From: Apium graveolens
Lineage: Eukaryota; Streptophyta; Magnoliopsida; Apiales; Apiaceae
DNA: 64,000 nt
Reading direction: 5' to 3'
NCBI RefSeq assembly: GCF_009905375.1
Contig: NC_133647.1
Span: 77,738,231 to 77,802,230, forward strand
Shown: piece by piece, positions 10,844-23,002 of the stretch
Layout of the letters: every line of letters begins with the position of its first letter
Position numbering within the stretch: the stretch's first letter is position 1
Translations under genes and position numbers: made by a program
Notes under the pieces: generated by a model
The model's database searches: none
Told to the model about the DNA's origin: nothing
Seen by the model: only the letters and a program-made list of their open reading frames with translations

Positions 10844-11553
10844 CTGAAAATTGAACCAGCTCCTGTTACTAAATACAGTTGTACTTTGAGTGTGAAGATA
10901 TTCTTAAAATTATGGTCCTTTGCAATCACATATCAATCTTTTTTTTGCAAAGTAATCACACATCAAATTTTAAAGCATGCCGAACTGTACCAGCATACCC
11001 GATGGTACTTGACAAAGAAAAGGAAAATATAAATTCCAATACTACTTAGCTAGAATGCAGATAGGAGTAGTTAGATACTACATGTCCTAGAATTTAAAAT
11101 TCTTCAATATTCCTACTTCCAATCCCTTCCTTGCCCTTTACTCTGTAATTCTCTATTTATTTCTTTTAGAAAGGGAGTGGACTTTTCAAAGAGGGCTAGT
11201 AGAGTGCTCTTAGAGGTAACTTTTACATAACAATCTAAAGAAAAAAGCATCCCCGGTGCAACAATGGACATGCATAATAGTCTTTCATGTGCCAAAAAAG
11301 TGAAAATAATTAATAAATTGATACGTCATACAGAAAATCAGTATGATTGTATCATAAGTTACAACATAGTACAAATCCAACTGTGCATGTACTTAAACTT
11401 TAGAACTGATCTAGTGCCAGTTTTGTCCTAGAAGCAACTTGCCTAGTTGTATATCACAAACTCTAGACTAATTTTGAAACAACAAGACTAATTTCTTCAA
11501 GTGCGGGACAAAGAAATATTGAATAACAACAATTTTATACTGTACACTCTTAC

Positions 11554-11874
11554 CTTGTATTACCATCAGGATGTCTTAGATCAAGCTTCCCTGCCAATTG
11601 ACTCATGTTTAATGCACGAAGAGCAGCCTCAGCAGATCTAACATCATAGAATTCTATTATATGGACCATCATGAATCTGCAATTCATAAGCAATTGGTCA
11701 ATTTCCTAAAATGCTAAATACATTTTTAAGTCTAATATAGAGTTTTTAATATCTTACCTCCTTGATGTCTCCATAAACACCAAATAGTTGCCGGAATTCA
11801 TCATTTGTCACAGCAAAATCAAGCTTAGAAACTTCAAGAGTACCTTGGTTGCTATCTTTCTCTGAAGGGTTGTC
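11554..11874 (-). pseudogene. Captured two-exon fragment of a MEI2-like RNA-binding protein
   Basis: Exon 11758-11874 (117 bp) encodes DNPSEKDSNQGTLEVSKLDF, then AVTNDEFRQLFGVYGDIKE, and is flanked by TTATTAG and GTAAGAT. Exon 11554-11676 (123 bp) encodes EFYDVRSAEAALRALNMSQL, then AGK, and is flanked by TTGCAG and GTAAGAG. The two match consecutive parts of the second RRM of plant MEI2-like (AML) proteins, with beta-1, the FGVYG-IKE turn and the EFYDVRAAEAALRALN helix. The proteins are known regulators of meiosis and meristem growth. The fragment lacks the defining third, C-terminal RRM and cannot make a full protein. Confidence 0.75.
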
Positions 11875-12912
11875 CTAATAAATGGAGAACCAATGAGACA
11901 TAATTGCGCATAACTGACCGAATCAGCCTCTTGTCTTACAAACATTTACAAACCATGCCAGCATTTAAGTACATAAATTGTCAAAAGTTTTGTCAGGGAA
12001 ATTTTACAGGCCACCTTTAGGTGCAAAGATTTGTCGGACAAGGAATCAAATTCTTTAGGAAGCCAGGCGGGGGTGACTAATGGTTTCTTTTTCAGCAAAA
12101 CAGACTATTTAATATCTGTCTACTGAGCCAACCAATTAAGCTGTTCTTTAATTGAACATTAAAAATAAATTACAGGTGCAGAATTTCATGTTTATTAAGT
12201 AGACAAATTTAAAATTTTCTGAAAGTATATACAACCAAGTTGACTTGTTTAAAATGGGCTACTAACTTGAAACAATAAGTTCAACTGATAGTCTTAAGAT
12301 AGCAAATAATGTGATAGTCGGACAGAATGGCCATTTTAAGCACTTTAATTTGTTTCGTATGCTGGTAATGAAAATCTAGCAACTGGACGCAGATGCTTGC
12401 AAATAGTGTAGACCAAATCATCTGGAGAAACCATTAATATTCTCCTTGATTTTCTTACACCAAAATTTATTATGTTTGAAAAGACGAAAATCTATTTGTC
12501 CCAGTCTTAGTAAGTGTTTGGTGCTTCAGATTAGAAAAAAATAAAAGGTAGAGGTTGTTTGTTTAAGTTTATCATGCAGTTTTGGCTTACAGTGGTTATA
12601 ATGAAACTATGAAAAAAGATAAACTTGAATTATATAAATGTCTACAGCCTACACTCTGTTTAGTTGTAACTAACAGACATTCATTGACTTTTAAATTTTG
12701 CAGAATATGCATCGAAGCATCTGTAATAAGTTTAATAAAAACAATTTCCCTGGGGCAGCAGATTCCAAGTTATGGACACATAAAAAATGGACTCTCAAAG
12801 TATATAAGCTTGTTTAGGAGTATGCAGATTAACGTGATGGCTGTTCAACATCATAAAATTAATAAGGACCAGTTTCTGAAGCAAACGAAAACTCATGAAG
12901 AGAAGAAGTCAC
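11875..12912. other. CACTA interior without recognised gene
   Basis: AT-rich sequence between the MEI2-like and NudC-like fragments. It may contain intron remnants of the captured genes. No further exon could be supported on either strand. Confidence 0.5.
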
Positions 12913-13412
12913 CTGCTCCACAGTTGATCGGGTTTCTCCATCTAGATCAGATAGCTTGCTGCTCTTCGGCTCTACCTTTTGAGTGTCTACTTCTGGATCA
13001 CCTTTAACCAAGTACTTTCACCATTGCATTTTGTCCTACTTGAAAGAGTATGGAAAGTGTTTTAATAATAATATAAATATGATATGTGAAAGTGTTTTAC
13101 TAATCATATTCCGTGAGAAACTTGATGACTTACCCAGGCTCCAGATACTATCATCAAGCTTTATTTGTTGATAGAGCCCCCCCTGCAAGAATGTCAGACT
13201 GTGGATCAATACAAATTAATACATGTTTCCTAGAAAGATAAAGGTTAAGGTATGGGAAATTGCATTAACTAGAAAAGCACAAAGCACTTTCATCTCAAAC
13301 GAAATGGACCTAGATTTTGTTCCGAGACGCACTGGAATGTTGATAGTGACCTCTTCCAGAGACTGACCCCAACTGTAGTTCTCCATATCCAAGCCATTTC
13401 CGGTATTAGGAG
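12913..13412 (-). pseudogene. Captured three-exon fragment of a NudC-domain (BOBBER-like) protein
   Basis: The first exon (about 13287-13412) follows TTAACAG and encodes APNTGNGLDMENYSWGQSLE, then EVTINIP and GTKSR, the start of the NudC/CS domain. The second (13134-13182) encodes GLYQQIKLDDSIWSL between TTGCAG and GTAAGT. The third (12913-13035) encodes the segment ending KGDPEVDTQKVEPKSSKLSD, then LDGETRSTVEQ, before GTGACTT. These match consecutive parts of plant NudC-like BOBBER proteins, which act as small Hsp90-type co-chaperones. The third exon has lost a base or codon near its start and the 3' end of the gene is missing. The order of exons is preserved, so capture was from genomic DNA. 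Confidence 0.8.
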
Positions 13413-14879
13413 CTGTTAACATGGTAAAGAAAATTATTTACATGCTTACAAAATCTGAGGGCAAATGTGTTTGCAAGTTATTGGGAAAAAATATATGCCA
13501 GTTAAGTAAAAGTGTGAAACATCACACAACACTGCAGCAGACACATGACACAAAGTATTAAAATTTCATTAAATTGTGCTAGATATTGACTTAATATCAG
13601 TATCCTAAAGATATAGAGGATTTGCCTCGACCCCTTGTCCCTTGTGGGGAGAAACTGGCTTAGTTTTCGAAAAATCATGTCAAACATACAGCTTCATTAC
13701 ACACATACACTGATAAATGCATACATATTATAGTTGCAGTGTTTGGATATTAAAACAATGATTTATACCGACTCCACAAAATCAACAATAACAAAATTCT
13801 GAATCTATCGCACACAATCATCAACTCAACAATATAAGAGAACAGAGTATCGACATCTCCAAAATTATAATCCAGAAAGCATAAAAAAATTAAACACTTA
13901 GTTACAACCAATAAATTGGAAATAATTATAATTCTAAATTTTATCACTACTTTACTTCTTGTACCATATATACACTGTCACAAATACTCTGTATAACTCG
14001 TCATGTTATCACAAACCTTCACTACAACCAATAATCATGTCAATCAATACCCAATACAAAAGTCAAATCATCGAATAAATTGAACATTAATCCAACTAAA
14101 AAATCAACAATTTATAATTCTACAATTAAAGAGTGTACAACTTAGCTTAATTAGAACCAATAAAAAAAATAGGGTTTCAAATTGAAACGCCCAATTCTAA
14201 AATTAGGGTTCAAAACTTACCAAATTCAAGATTTAACTTCAATTTAGCTAATATCGAAAACGATACAAGAATCGCAACAGCAAATACAGATCCAGAGGCT
14301 CTTTTCCTCTATATTACTTTCTTATTCGCCATCAACGTCATGAAATCTTGCAAAATCAATAATATTGAAATCAAATACATGCACGCACAAACATATAAAC
14401 ATTAATATAACATTAAGGAGAGATAGATTGTAATTACAAAAGAGTAGAGATGGATTGGGATACGTTGGCAAGAAAATACGGACGGAATCAGATAAAAGTT
14501 ATGATGCAGATTAGGGGAGTGAAACTCGGTAGTGATTGACGAAATTACTTTGGGTGTTCTTCAGAGAGAGGAGAGAGTGAAGAGAGAGAGAGCGTAATTG
14601 AGATTCGAGAGAAAAGAGGTGCTGTGGGTGTTCTTCAGAGAGGATAGAGTGAAGAGAGATGTTTTTGAGTTTTTTGTTTTTGGTTTTATGATTTTAATGT
14701 TTTTTGTTTAATTTTTAATTGAAAAGAGGAAAATGTGTGTGAAAAAGAGGGGGGAGAATTTGGATAAGGCAAAAAATAGAGGGGGAAACATGGAGGGAAT
14801 GAAATATTTGCTAAGGGGGAAACATGGAAGGAATGAAATATTTGCTAAGGGGGGAAAACGGGGAAGGCGCGCTGATTAA
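13413..14879. other. CACTA interior, 3' side, no recognised gene
   Basis: AT-rich with scattered short ORFs that I do not support. A GA-rich stretch (about 14555-14660, runs of GAGAGAGA) and AGGG-rich repeats near 14750-14860 could be remnants of the promoter or 5' UTR of the captured NudC-like gene. That is inference from position. Confidence 0.4.
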
Positions 14880-15040
14880 TTTTTTAAAAATAGACATATA
14901 ACATCGGTTCAGCTAAAAAACTGATGTTTATAAAACTAAAAGACATCGTTTGCTCAAAATCGATGTCTAAAACACCTTTTACATCGGCGCCAGAAACAAC
15001 CGTTGTCTTTGAGGCGATGTCTATTCTACTTTTTCTAGTG
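14880..15040. repeat. Right terminal and subterminal repeats of CACTA element
   Basis: There are several ACATCGGTT/GATGTCT motifs (for example 14899, 14943, 14961, 14980 and 15024), ending in CTACTTTTTCTAGTG, the complement of CACTAGAAAAAGTAG. The terminal CACTAG abuts coding sequence of the copia third ORF. Confidence 0.8.
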
Positions 15041-15927
15041 TCTTGTTCCATAGCATCAGGAATTGTAACAAAGGTGCCAACATCAGGATTTGCAGGCACT
15101 TGTGAAAGAGTACGTCTATTTCTTAATAGAATTTGCCTGACCTCTTGAGGCAGGAAAGGAAGTCCTGAAAAATTATTCTTTTCATCTCTTTTGATATGAT
15201 CTGTAATAGCTTTCTCAGAAATTTGAAATACAAGAAGCAATTCATCATTATCAAATTCAACATTAGGGCATAAGTAATTAAAAATCAGTTGAAGAAATCT
15301 AGTATACCCTATGACACCTGATGCATATGTTCTTCTAGCAATTATGAATTGATAAATTGTGTTACTATAGTCAAAATTACCAGAATGGAGAAGAGAATAC
15401 CCAATTTTCAGAGAAGTGGAGGGAAGAGCATCAAAATTTGTTGTCTTATTCAAGAAACATCTATTGATGCAATCAAAAAAGAAGTTCCATTCTCTTTTTA
15501 ACTTTGTTCTTGTCAATTTCCCAATTGCTGTGATGTTACCTTTGTAGTTCAGAGTTCTGAGTATATCAAACAACTGCTCAGTTGTGTAATTGTCAGGAGC
15601 ACCATCACAGGCAGGCAATCTTAATGCTTGGACAAGAACATCATCATCAACCTCATACCTGTGTCTCTCAAATTCAAAAGAGAAACCAGTATTTATTGTA
15701 TTAACTAGAGCTATATCCCATACCTGCATTACAGCCCTGTAAGATACCTTAGTAGGATTTATGAGAGCATATCCAATTGGACATTGGAGTTAGAAATCCT
15801 GTATATCATGAAAAGATTGAGGAAACTGCTGATGTGTAAGTGGAGCCAAGTAGTTGTTGGTTCCAAAAGTGTTGCCATGAATAATGGTTGTTTGGCTGAA
15901 GAGGGGTGAAAGCTCAGAAGATGACAT
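15041..15927 (-). pseudogene. Third ORF of Sirevirus copy 2, N-terminal part, cut by CACTA insertion
   Basis: The ATG at 15925-15927 begins MSSSELSPLFSQTTIIHGNT. One in-frame TAA (15790-15792) interrupts the frame, which otherwise runs to the CACTA border. The part from residue about 65 (WDIALVNTINTGFSFEFERH, then DDDVLVQALRLP) is alignable with the third ORF of the other Sirevirus copy at 48289-52820, where a matching SFTLKGKNHCVNCDDLLACF is seen. No enzyme motif, signal peptide or membrane segment was found. The function is unknown; such ORFs are called env-like by position only. Beyond 15040 the frame reads meaninglessly into CACTA sequence. Confidence 0.7.
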
Positions 15928-17330
15928 GATGTTTGTAAGTGTTGAGGAAGGATGTTCGTTAGGTGTGAACAGTGAGGCTGTGTGTATGATAATATGTGTC
16001 ACAGAATTTCTTGTGCAAAAAGAAGTTTGCAAAGATCAATTTTATGTAACACATTTGGAGAAGGAAGCTTGGTGAATTAGACTTCTGATAGAGGATAATT
16101 ACTGAAAAATTGGAGTAAAAAGTGGAGTAATGTGCGAAATCAGCAACAAAGAACGCACTGCTCTTGTAGTAAAACGTTGTGTGACTTTGTTCAACAGTTT
16201 ATCCACTTTTAAACGGTAATTAAGAAAACAAACACATTTTCAGCATTAAATAATTTAGAAATCATTTTTCAATAATATTCTAAATAAAATAAGCTAACCT
16301 GTCATCAGTATTTGGTACCTCTTATCTGTCAGGATTTGAAATCGTCAGGATTTGTCGATTCAAATTCATCGATGTTTGTGAAAACAACTTAAGCTTATTA
16401 GAAAACCACAATTTTAATCTCAAGAATCATCAAAGGATAGATGTTAATAGTGTGATATAGAGATTAACAGGCTACACTTAAGAACAAGAACATGCATACA
16501 CAAATGAAGATCATAGATTAGGTCTTGTAAGCAAAATAAACAAAATGTTATTAATAATTCAAGAGAGTACATTTCATGAATTTTTTTTGATTACATGCAA
16601 AAGATGATTACAAGAGAGTCCTAGTCTAATTAGATGAACAAGATGATGTTTATTAGTTCCTCCTACTCTCCATGAAAAGCACAACAAGACGGATGATTTG
16701 TTCTTGCCGACGAAGAATTTCTTATCTTTCTTCCTCTAGACGATCGAGATGGAGAAAAAAAATCCATCTTAAAGAACATGAGATCTGTCTGAATCTCCTG
16801 TGGAACCGAGTTCCACACTTCGTCAGGAATGGCAGTGATGTGCCATTCTTGCTGTCAGTCATCACAACTAAACTCTACATTGAAGCTCTCATAGTTCAGG
16901 AGCATGTTGCAGAGAACCATTTTAGTGATAGAGAAGAGCAATATGAGAAATTAAAGTGAAGAGGATGATTTTTGTATAGACAGAGGTGATTTGACAGAAT
17001 GAGAATGATGGTTTAAATAACCGAGATTGGAAAAGGAATATCAAAGGACTAGGGGACTGATCAATTATTAAGTGTGGAGTTAACTTAATGATTTAACCAA
17101 AAGATGTCTTATTAAGTCGCGTCTCCCTAGAATGATTTGTAATGATGACAATGATATATATATTCATACATGCACAATTAGCAAATAAATTCACTTAATT
17201 CATCATGCATATAATAAAATACATCAAATATTCCTGGCTTAATATTTTGAACAACATTTAGGACATATCAGAATTTGATCAATATACATCAGGATTTGAT
17301 CAAATATAAATTGAAAAGAAGTTATTTGTC
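15928..17330 (-). other. Spacer between pol and third ORF of Sirevirus copy 2
   Basis: This 1.4-kb spacer contains one small broken ORF (16663-16920) and repeated TCAGGATTTG-like motifs (about 16333, 16350 and 17286). No other gene is supported. Confidence 0.6.
16663..16920 (-). pseudogene. Small broken ORF with its own TATA-like box, unknown product
   Basis: From ATG 16918-16920 the minus strand reads MVLCNMLLNYESFNVEFSCD, a TGA at codon 22, then QQEWHITAIPDEVWNSVPQE and onward to TAG at 16663-16665. The frame holds together for 85 codons apart from that stop. TATTTAAA lies about 90 bp upstream (near 17013-17020), so it may have been a separate small transcription unit inside the element or captured from a host gene. 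I do not recognise the family. Confidence 0.4.
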
Positions 17331-20300
17331 CTAACTAACCATACTAAGTTCATTGACAGGCTTTGTAAATGTTGCTTCAGGTAATGGCTTCGTGAAGATA
17401 TCAGCCAACTGCTGATCAGTAGGAACGAAATGAAGCTCAATTGTTCCTTCCATAACATGTTCTCTTATAAAGTGATATCTGATGTTGATATGTTTAGTAA
17501 GAGAGGGTTGCACTGGGTTTCCTGTTATAGCAATAGCACTTTGATTATCACAATAAATAGGAATTTTTGAAAATAATAATCCATAGTCCATGAGTTGATT
17601 TCTCATCCATAAAAACTGAGCACAGCAATTCCCAGTTGCAACATATTCAGCCTCAGCAGTTGAAGTAGAAATAGATTTCTGCTTCTTACTGAACCATGAG
17701 ACTAATCTGCCTCCCAAAAACTGACAGCTCCCTGATGTACTCTTCCTGTCTATTTTGCAACCAGCAAAGTCAACATCTGAATAACCACATAATTCAAAAT
17801 CAACTTCCCATGCATATCAGAGACCAAGTGATATAGTACCCTTGAGATATCTGAAAATTCTCTTTACTGCAATAAGATGTGGTTCCCTTGAATTTGCCTG
17901 AAATCTTGCACACAGACAGGTGGCAAACATAATGTCTGGCCTACTAGCTGTTAGGTACAAAAGAGAACCGATCATACCTCTGTAATTTGAGACATCAACT
18001 GCTGTACCTTCATGAGGATCAAGCTTTGTAGCAGTTGTCATTGGAGTAGTTGCTGTTGTACTATCTTGCATATTAAACCTTTTCAGCAGATTCTTTGTGT
18101 ACTTTGACTGATTGATGTAGATCCCATTATCAATCTGTTTAATTTGCAATCCCAAGAAGTAAATAATCTCTCCCATCATGCTCATTTGATATCTTGATTG
18201 CATCAACTTTGAGAACTTATCACACAGTTTTTGATTAGTTGATCCAAAAATGATATCATCCACATAAATTTGACTAAAAGCAGATCTTTACCTTGATTCA
18301 GATAAAATAAAGTTTTATCTATTGTACCTCTTTTGAATCCACTTTCCAGCAGAAAGTGAGAAAGAGTCTCATACCATGCCCTAGGTGCTTGCTTTAGTCC
18401 ATAGAGTGCTTTGTCAAGTCTATAAACATGATCAAGATATTTAGGATCCACAAAACCAGGTGGTTGTTCAATATAGACTTCCTCTTCAAGTTCTCCATTA
18501 AGAAATGCACTCTTGACATCCATATGGAAGACTTTAAATTTCTTGTAAGCAGCATATGCCAAGAAGATTCTGATTGCTTCCAGCCTAGCAATAGGAGCAA
18601 ATGTTTCATCATAGTCAATACCTTCCTGTTGGAAATATCCTTTAGCCACCAATATTGCCTTGTTTCCGATGATTGTTCCATCAAAATCATTCTTATTTCT
18701 GAAGACCCACTTTGTGCCTACAATTGACCTGTTCTTTGGTCTAGGCACCAGCTTCCAAACTTCATTTCTTTTGAACTCATTCAACTCTTCTTGCATAGCC
18801 ATGACCCAATTTGTATCCTTAAGTGCATCTTCTACTTTCTTTGACTCTTCTTTTGAATGTAGATTGTGATATAAACATTCATTCTGAGTTGCACTCCTTG
18901 TTTTTACACCATCATCAGGACTTCCAATGATCAGATCAGGAGTATGATCTTTAGTCCATTTTCTGGCACTAGGAAGTATCCTTCTAGAGATAGATGCTCC
19001 CCCTGAATTATATGTCTCATCAAGTGCATTTGAGGATCCCCCTGAATCTGTTGTGTTATCTCCTGATGAAGTATTGGGACTTGAATCATATCTATCTGAT
19101 GTTGAATCAACATTGGATTCTGAAAGACTAGATTGAGAAGAACCTTAAGATGATTCTTCAGTGTTAGTACCATCAGCTGACCCTTGCTGTTTCTCCCCCT
19201 CAACATGTGCATGTTCATTAGTACAATGATTATCTTCAGAATCTGAAGGAGTATCAAGATTTGAATCATCAGGGTTTGACAGTTCATTAGAGTTTGATCC
19301 AGATTCCACCAATGCATTTTCATTTGCAAAGATTAGACTTTCATGAGTGTCTTCTTCAAAACAAGGAATCTTCTTATCATTAAAAGATACATTTATGGAG
19401 ACAACTACAGTATTTGTTCTCAGATTGAAAACTCTGTATGCTCTTAATGGCGAGTATCCAACAAAGATTCCTTTATCAGCTTTTGATTTAAACTTTCCTA
19501 GCTGATCAATATGAGTTTTCAAAACAAAGCACTTACATCCAAATACATGAAGATGTTTGAGATTGGGTTTCTTTTCTTTCAGCATCTGATAAGGAGTAAC
19601 ACCATGTCTGTTTATCAGAGTGATATTCTGAGTATAACATGCTGTGTTTACTACTTCAGCCCAAAAGTAAGTGGGTAGTTTTGCTTCTCTCAGCAGAGTC
19701 CTGCTAGCTTCAATCAAGGTTCTGTTCTTCCTCTCAACAACACCATTTTGTTGAGGTGTACCAGGAGCTGAGAATTGTTGTTGTATGCCTTTGTACTTGC
19801 AGAATTCCTCCATTTTGGAGTTCTTGAACTCAGTGCCATTATCACTTCTCAAAATTTTCACTTTATGGGTGGATCCATTTTCAATTTGCCTTTTGTGATC
19901 CAGAAGAATTTCTGGAGTTTCATCCTTTCTATGTAGAAAATAAACCCAAGTATATCTAGTGAAATCATCAACAATTACAAGTGTGTACCTTTTCTTGTTG
20001 ATGGACATTATGTTTACTGGTCCAAAAAGATCCAAGTGTAACATATGATATGGCTCAGAGATAGAAAATTCTATTTTGCTTTTGAAAGATACTCTTCTTT
20101 GTTTCTACTTTTGGCAAGCATCAAAAAGACCATCAGATGAGTATAGCATATTTGGTAATCCTCTTACTAGATCCTTCTTGGAAAGTTGATTGATTGAATT
20201 GAAGTTGAGATGTGAGAGTTTCTTGTGCCAGTTCCAGCTCTCATCTATTGATGCCTTTGAGATAAGGCAAGTAGCTTCTTTCTCAAGACTTTCATGTAGC

Positions 20301-20664
20301 CTTGCTTCATATATGTTACCATGTCTGTATCCTATCAAGACAATTTTCTTTGACTTGTTATGAACAACTTCACAGTCTAAGTCATAGAATACCACATGAT
20401 AACCCATGTCAGTGATTTGACTGATATTGAGAAGATTATGCTTCGTTCCTTCCACCAGAGCTACATTCACTATTGCTACCTTACCAATTATCAAGTTGCC
20501 ATATCCCAGAACCTGTCCTACATTGCCATCTCCATAAGATACATCTGGGCCAGCTTTCTTCTCAAATTCTGACAGCAGGGATTTATTTCCAGTCATGTGT
20601 CCTGAACATCCACTATCCAAGACAAGTGTATTTTTCTTGTTACCCTACAGTCAGAGGAATAATT
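17331..20664 (-). pseudogene. Broken pol of Sirevirus copy 2 (protease, integrase, RT, RNase H)
   Basis: Order on the minus strand: protease with LDSGCSGHMTG (about 20590-20625); GAG-pre-integrase [12 protein letters not shown]; integrase core with [19 protein letters not shown] and [10 protein letters not shown]; a Ser/Asp-rich linker; RT ([11 protein letters not shown], then [18 protein letters not shown] and YVDDIIFGS); and RNase H ([20 protein letters not shown] and KHINIRYHFIREH). In-frame stops lie at 20105-20107, 19145-19147 and 17817-17819, and a single-base deletion sits near 18270 just before YVDD. All catalytic motifs are still visible at DNA level, so the copy decayed recently enough to remain fully alignable with copy 1. 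Confidence 0.88.
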
Positions 20665-22953
20665 AATTAGAAGTATTTTTAAGGACCCACACTTGTTGGG
20701 CCCTCTTTTTGGACAACTTAAGCCTTTGTGAGTCAGGAGTCCTTCTGACAGTTTTTCCTTTGTCATGATTTGTCTTCTTAGAAGTAGATTTAGTAGAACC
20801 AAGAGAATTGAGCACACAAGCAACTTTATTAAAATTAGGCAAAGGTTCATAATAGTTGTGATATAGCTTATTATAGGAACTACAAGTATAAATCGAATGC
20901 CAACTACTATCACAATGAAAACAAGGATTTTTTTATTTATAAAATACTGATCTACCCCTAACATCAGACTCAGGAATAGCAGTTTTCATTTTCTTACTCC
21001 TCCTGCAATCAATAGCAAGATGATTAGTATTACCACAGTTAAAACAAGTTTTTCTAGGAGCATTGGGAACAACCTTATAATTAGAATCCTTAGAAATACC
21101 TTGCTTACCATTCCTGTTTCTTTTAGGACTTTTTACTTGAGGCTTGTTAGTAACCTCAGTTAATTTCTTTTTCAATTGTCTTTTAGACAAAAGTCCTATG
21201 TTCTTTTCTTTCTTAACAGTATTAATGGTTTCCTTGTTTTCCTTTCTTTGAGATTTATCACTTACTAATTTTTCTTGTGATGCTGGTGTTGAACCCTTTT
21301 CAAAGATGGATTTGGGTTCATCAGCTTCCGAAGAGATAAACTTAACAGGAGTTTTAAGGGTAGTCTCATTCTCAGTGTCAACATCCTTAATTCTATCTAC
21401 ATAACCAATACATTCTTTCCAGTTATTCTTAGATATCATCTCATGAACCTTTTTGCCTGAAGCAGACCAGGCATTAAGAGTTTTTCTCTCATTTTCTAAT
21501 TCATTTTCTAACATACCGTACTTAGCTTCTAGTACCTTTACTGTATGTTTAGCTTTCTCACATTCTTTCTGAATTTCAATCTGATTTACTAAGTCAGATT
21601 CCAACTGATCATTCCTAGACTTTAACATTTCATTTTCAGTTAACAGTCTATTATTCTCTAGAATATTATTTTTAAAATTACCATGGAGAGACTTAAGAAT
21701 AGATTTTAGTTCAGATATATCTTCAGTATCAAAAGAGAAGAAATGATTTGATACCTTAGACTCAGAGGAAGCAGGATCATCAAAGCTAGCCATCAGTGCA
21801 TAGCATGTGTCTTTATTTTCAGAATGAGAGGAGTCCATCCAATTTTTACTTGATATAATCAGGGCTTTGTTCTTCCCTTTGTCATGCTTTGTCTTCTTGC
21901 ACTCTGTAGCAAAGTGACCAGGTTCATCACATTTGTAGCACTTGATTTTTGTCTTGTCTACCTTTCCAGCTTTAGATTTCTTTCCATCTCTTCTTCCAGT
22001 TGACTTCCTTTCACCTCCAGTGATCTTCTTCCTGAAGCTTCTATTCTTCTTAGACTTCCTGAATTGCATCCTTTTGAAACCTTTAACCAGCAATGCAGCC
22101 ATTTGAATGACATCAAAATCTGTCATGTTCTCATCAGTTTCAAAATCAGTATCATCATCAGGATTTGATGATGAATCATTAGTATCTGATTCTGGTAGAT
22201 TGTTCTTCTTCCTTGCAACTTTAACAGACCTTTCTTTTAAAGCTTTATCATTCACTGTTAAGGCAACTGATTTTCCTTTGCTTCTTTTCCTCTCTTTCCT
22301 TTGCTGGACTTCCAAGTCATGAGTTCTCAACATGCCATAGACTTCATCCAGAGTGATTATTTCTAAATCATACTAATATCGTATGATTGAAGTCTAAGTT
22401 TCCCATTCTTCATTCAAGGCTCTCAGAAACTTAGTGTTTGAATCATCTCGATCATACACCTTTCTCACCAAAGACAGATTTTTGAGAAGGGTCAGAAATA
22501 TGTCATAGATGTCAGTGAGACTTTCATCAGGCTTGGCCTCAAAATGTTCATATTCTTGAATCAGAACAACCCTTCTGTTCTTCTTGATGGCCATGGTTCC
22601 TTGACATTGGGTTTCAAGAGCATCCCAGATCTCCTTGGCATTCTTATAGGCTATAACCCTGTTTGACATCACAGAATCAAGACTGTTATGCAAAATGTTT
22701 CTTACCTTTGCATCTTTCAGCACATCTACTTTCTCTTCTGGTGTCCACTAACTCTTCTCCTTCAACTGATAATGTTCGGTAACAGGAGGAGTTGCAGGCA
22801 CCAGTTTTGTTGGCATGTAGGGTCCATCATTAATTACTTCGAGATAATCTGGATCTGTAGCTTCCAAGTGCATGAGCATCTTCACCTTCCATGTAGGATA
22901 ATCAGTCATTTTCAGAATGGGGATTTTAATACTTCATACTTGTTCAGAGACAT
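20665..22953 (-). pseudogene. Broken gag of Sirevirus copy 2
   Basis: The likely start is ATG 22951-22953, with a frameshift soon after near 22920. MTDYPTWKVKMLMHLEATDP (from 22909) is the conserved Gag N-terminus. Stops occur near 22748 and at 22394-22396, with another close to 22375. The 466-codon segment 20933-22333 carries two zinc knuckles, CYKCDEPGHFATEC and CFNCGNTNHLAIDC, and a coiled-coil-like stretch (about 21430-21680) rich in Glu/Lys/Asn. A third knuckle-like CFHCDSSWHSIYTC is in a different frame near 20920. Gag would package the element RNA. Confidence 0.85.
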
Positions 22954-22988
22954 GTTTAGATCGCTTCTGATTGTAAGTTTATTAGTTT

Positions 22989-23000
22989 GCTTTGATACTA
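22989..23000 (-). other. Degenerate initiator-Met tRNA primer-binding site
   Basis: The minus strand reads TAGTATCAAAGC, two changes from the usual TGGTATCAGAGC, directly after the LTR end at 23003. Confidence 0.75.
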
Positions 23001-23002
23001 AT

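Larger units (their letters stand above)
9984..15040. mobile_element. Non-autonomous CACTA (En/Spm-like) transposon carrying host gene fragments
   Basis: The right end reads inward as CACTAGAAAAAGTAG, and the left end as ACTACTAGAAAAACGTC, with its first C apparently separated by the Athila insertion. Both ends carry many copies of ACATCGGTTTT or its complement, the subterminal-repeat pattern of CACTA elements. No transposase is visible in the roughly 5 kb interior. Instead there are exon pieces of three unrelated plant genes, all on the minus strand with recognisable splice borders: LHT-like, MEI2-like and NudC/BOBBER-like. It sits in the third ORF of a copia element, and the right-hand 3-bp target site would be TCT at 15041-15043. 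Confidence 0.8.

Noticed and set aside
12582..13007. Open frame of 141 codons on the + strand in the CACTA element
   Set aside because: It runs antisense across the NudC-like exon and intron and has no protein-like conservation.
14884..15040. C-terminal extension of the Sirevirus third ORF through the CACTA end
   Set aside because: This part is CACTA terminal repeat sequence read by chance, not native protein.
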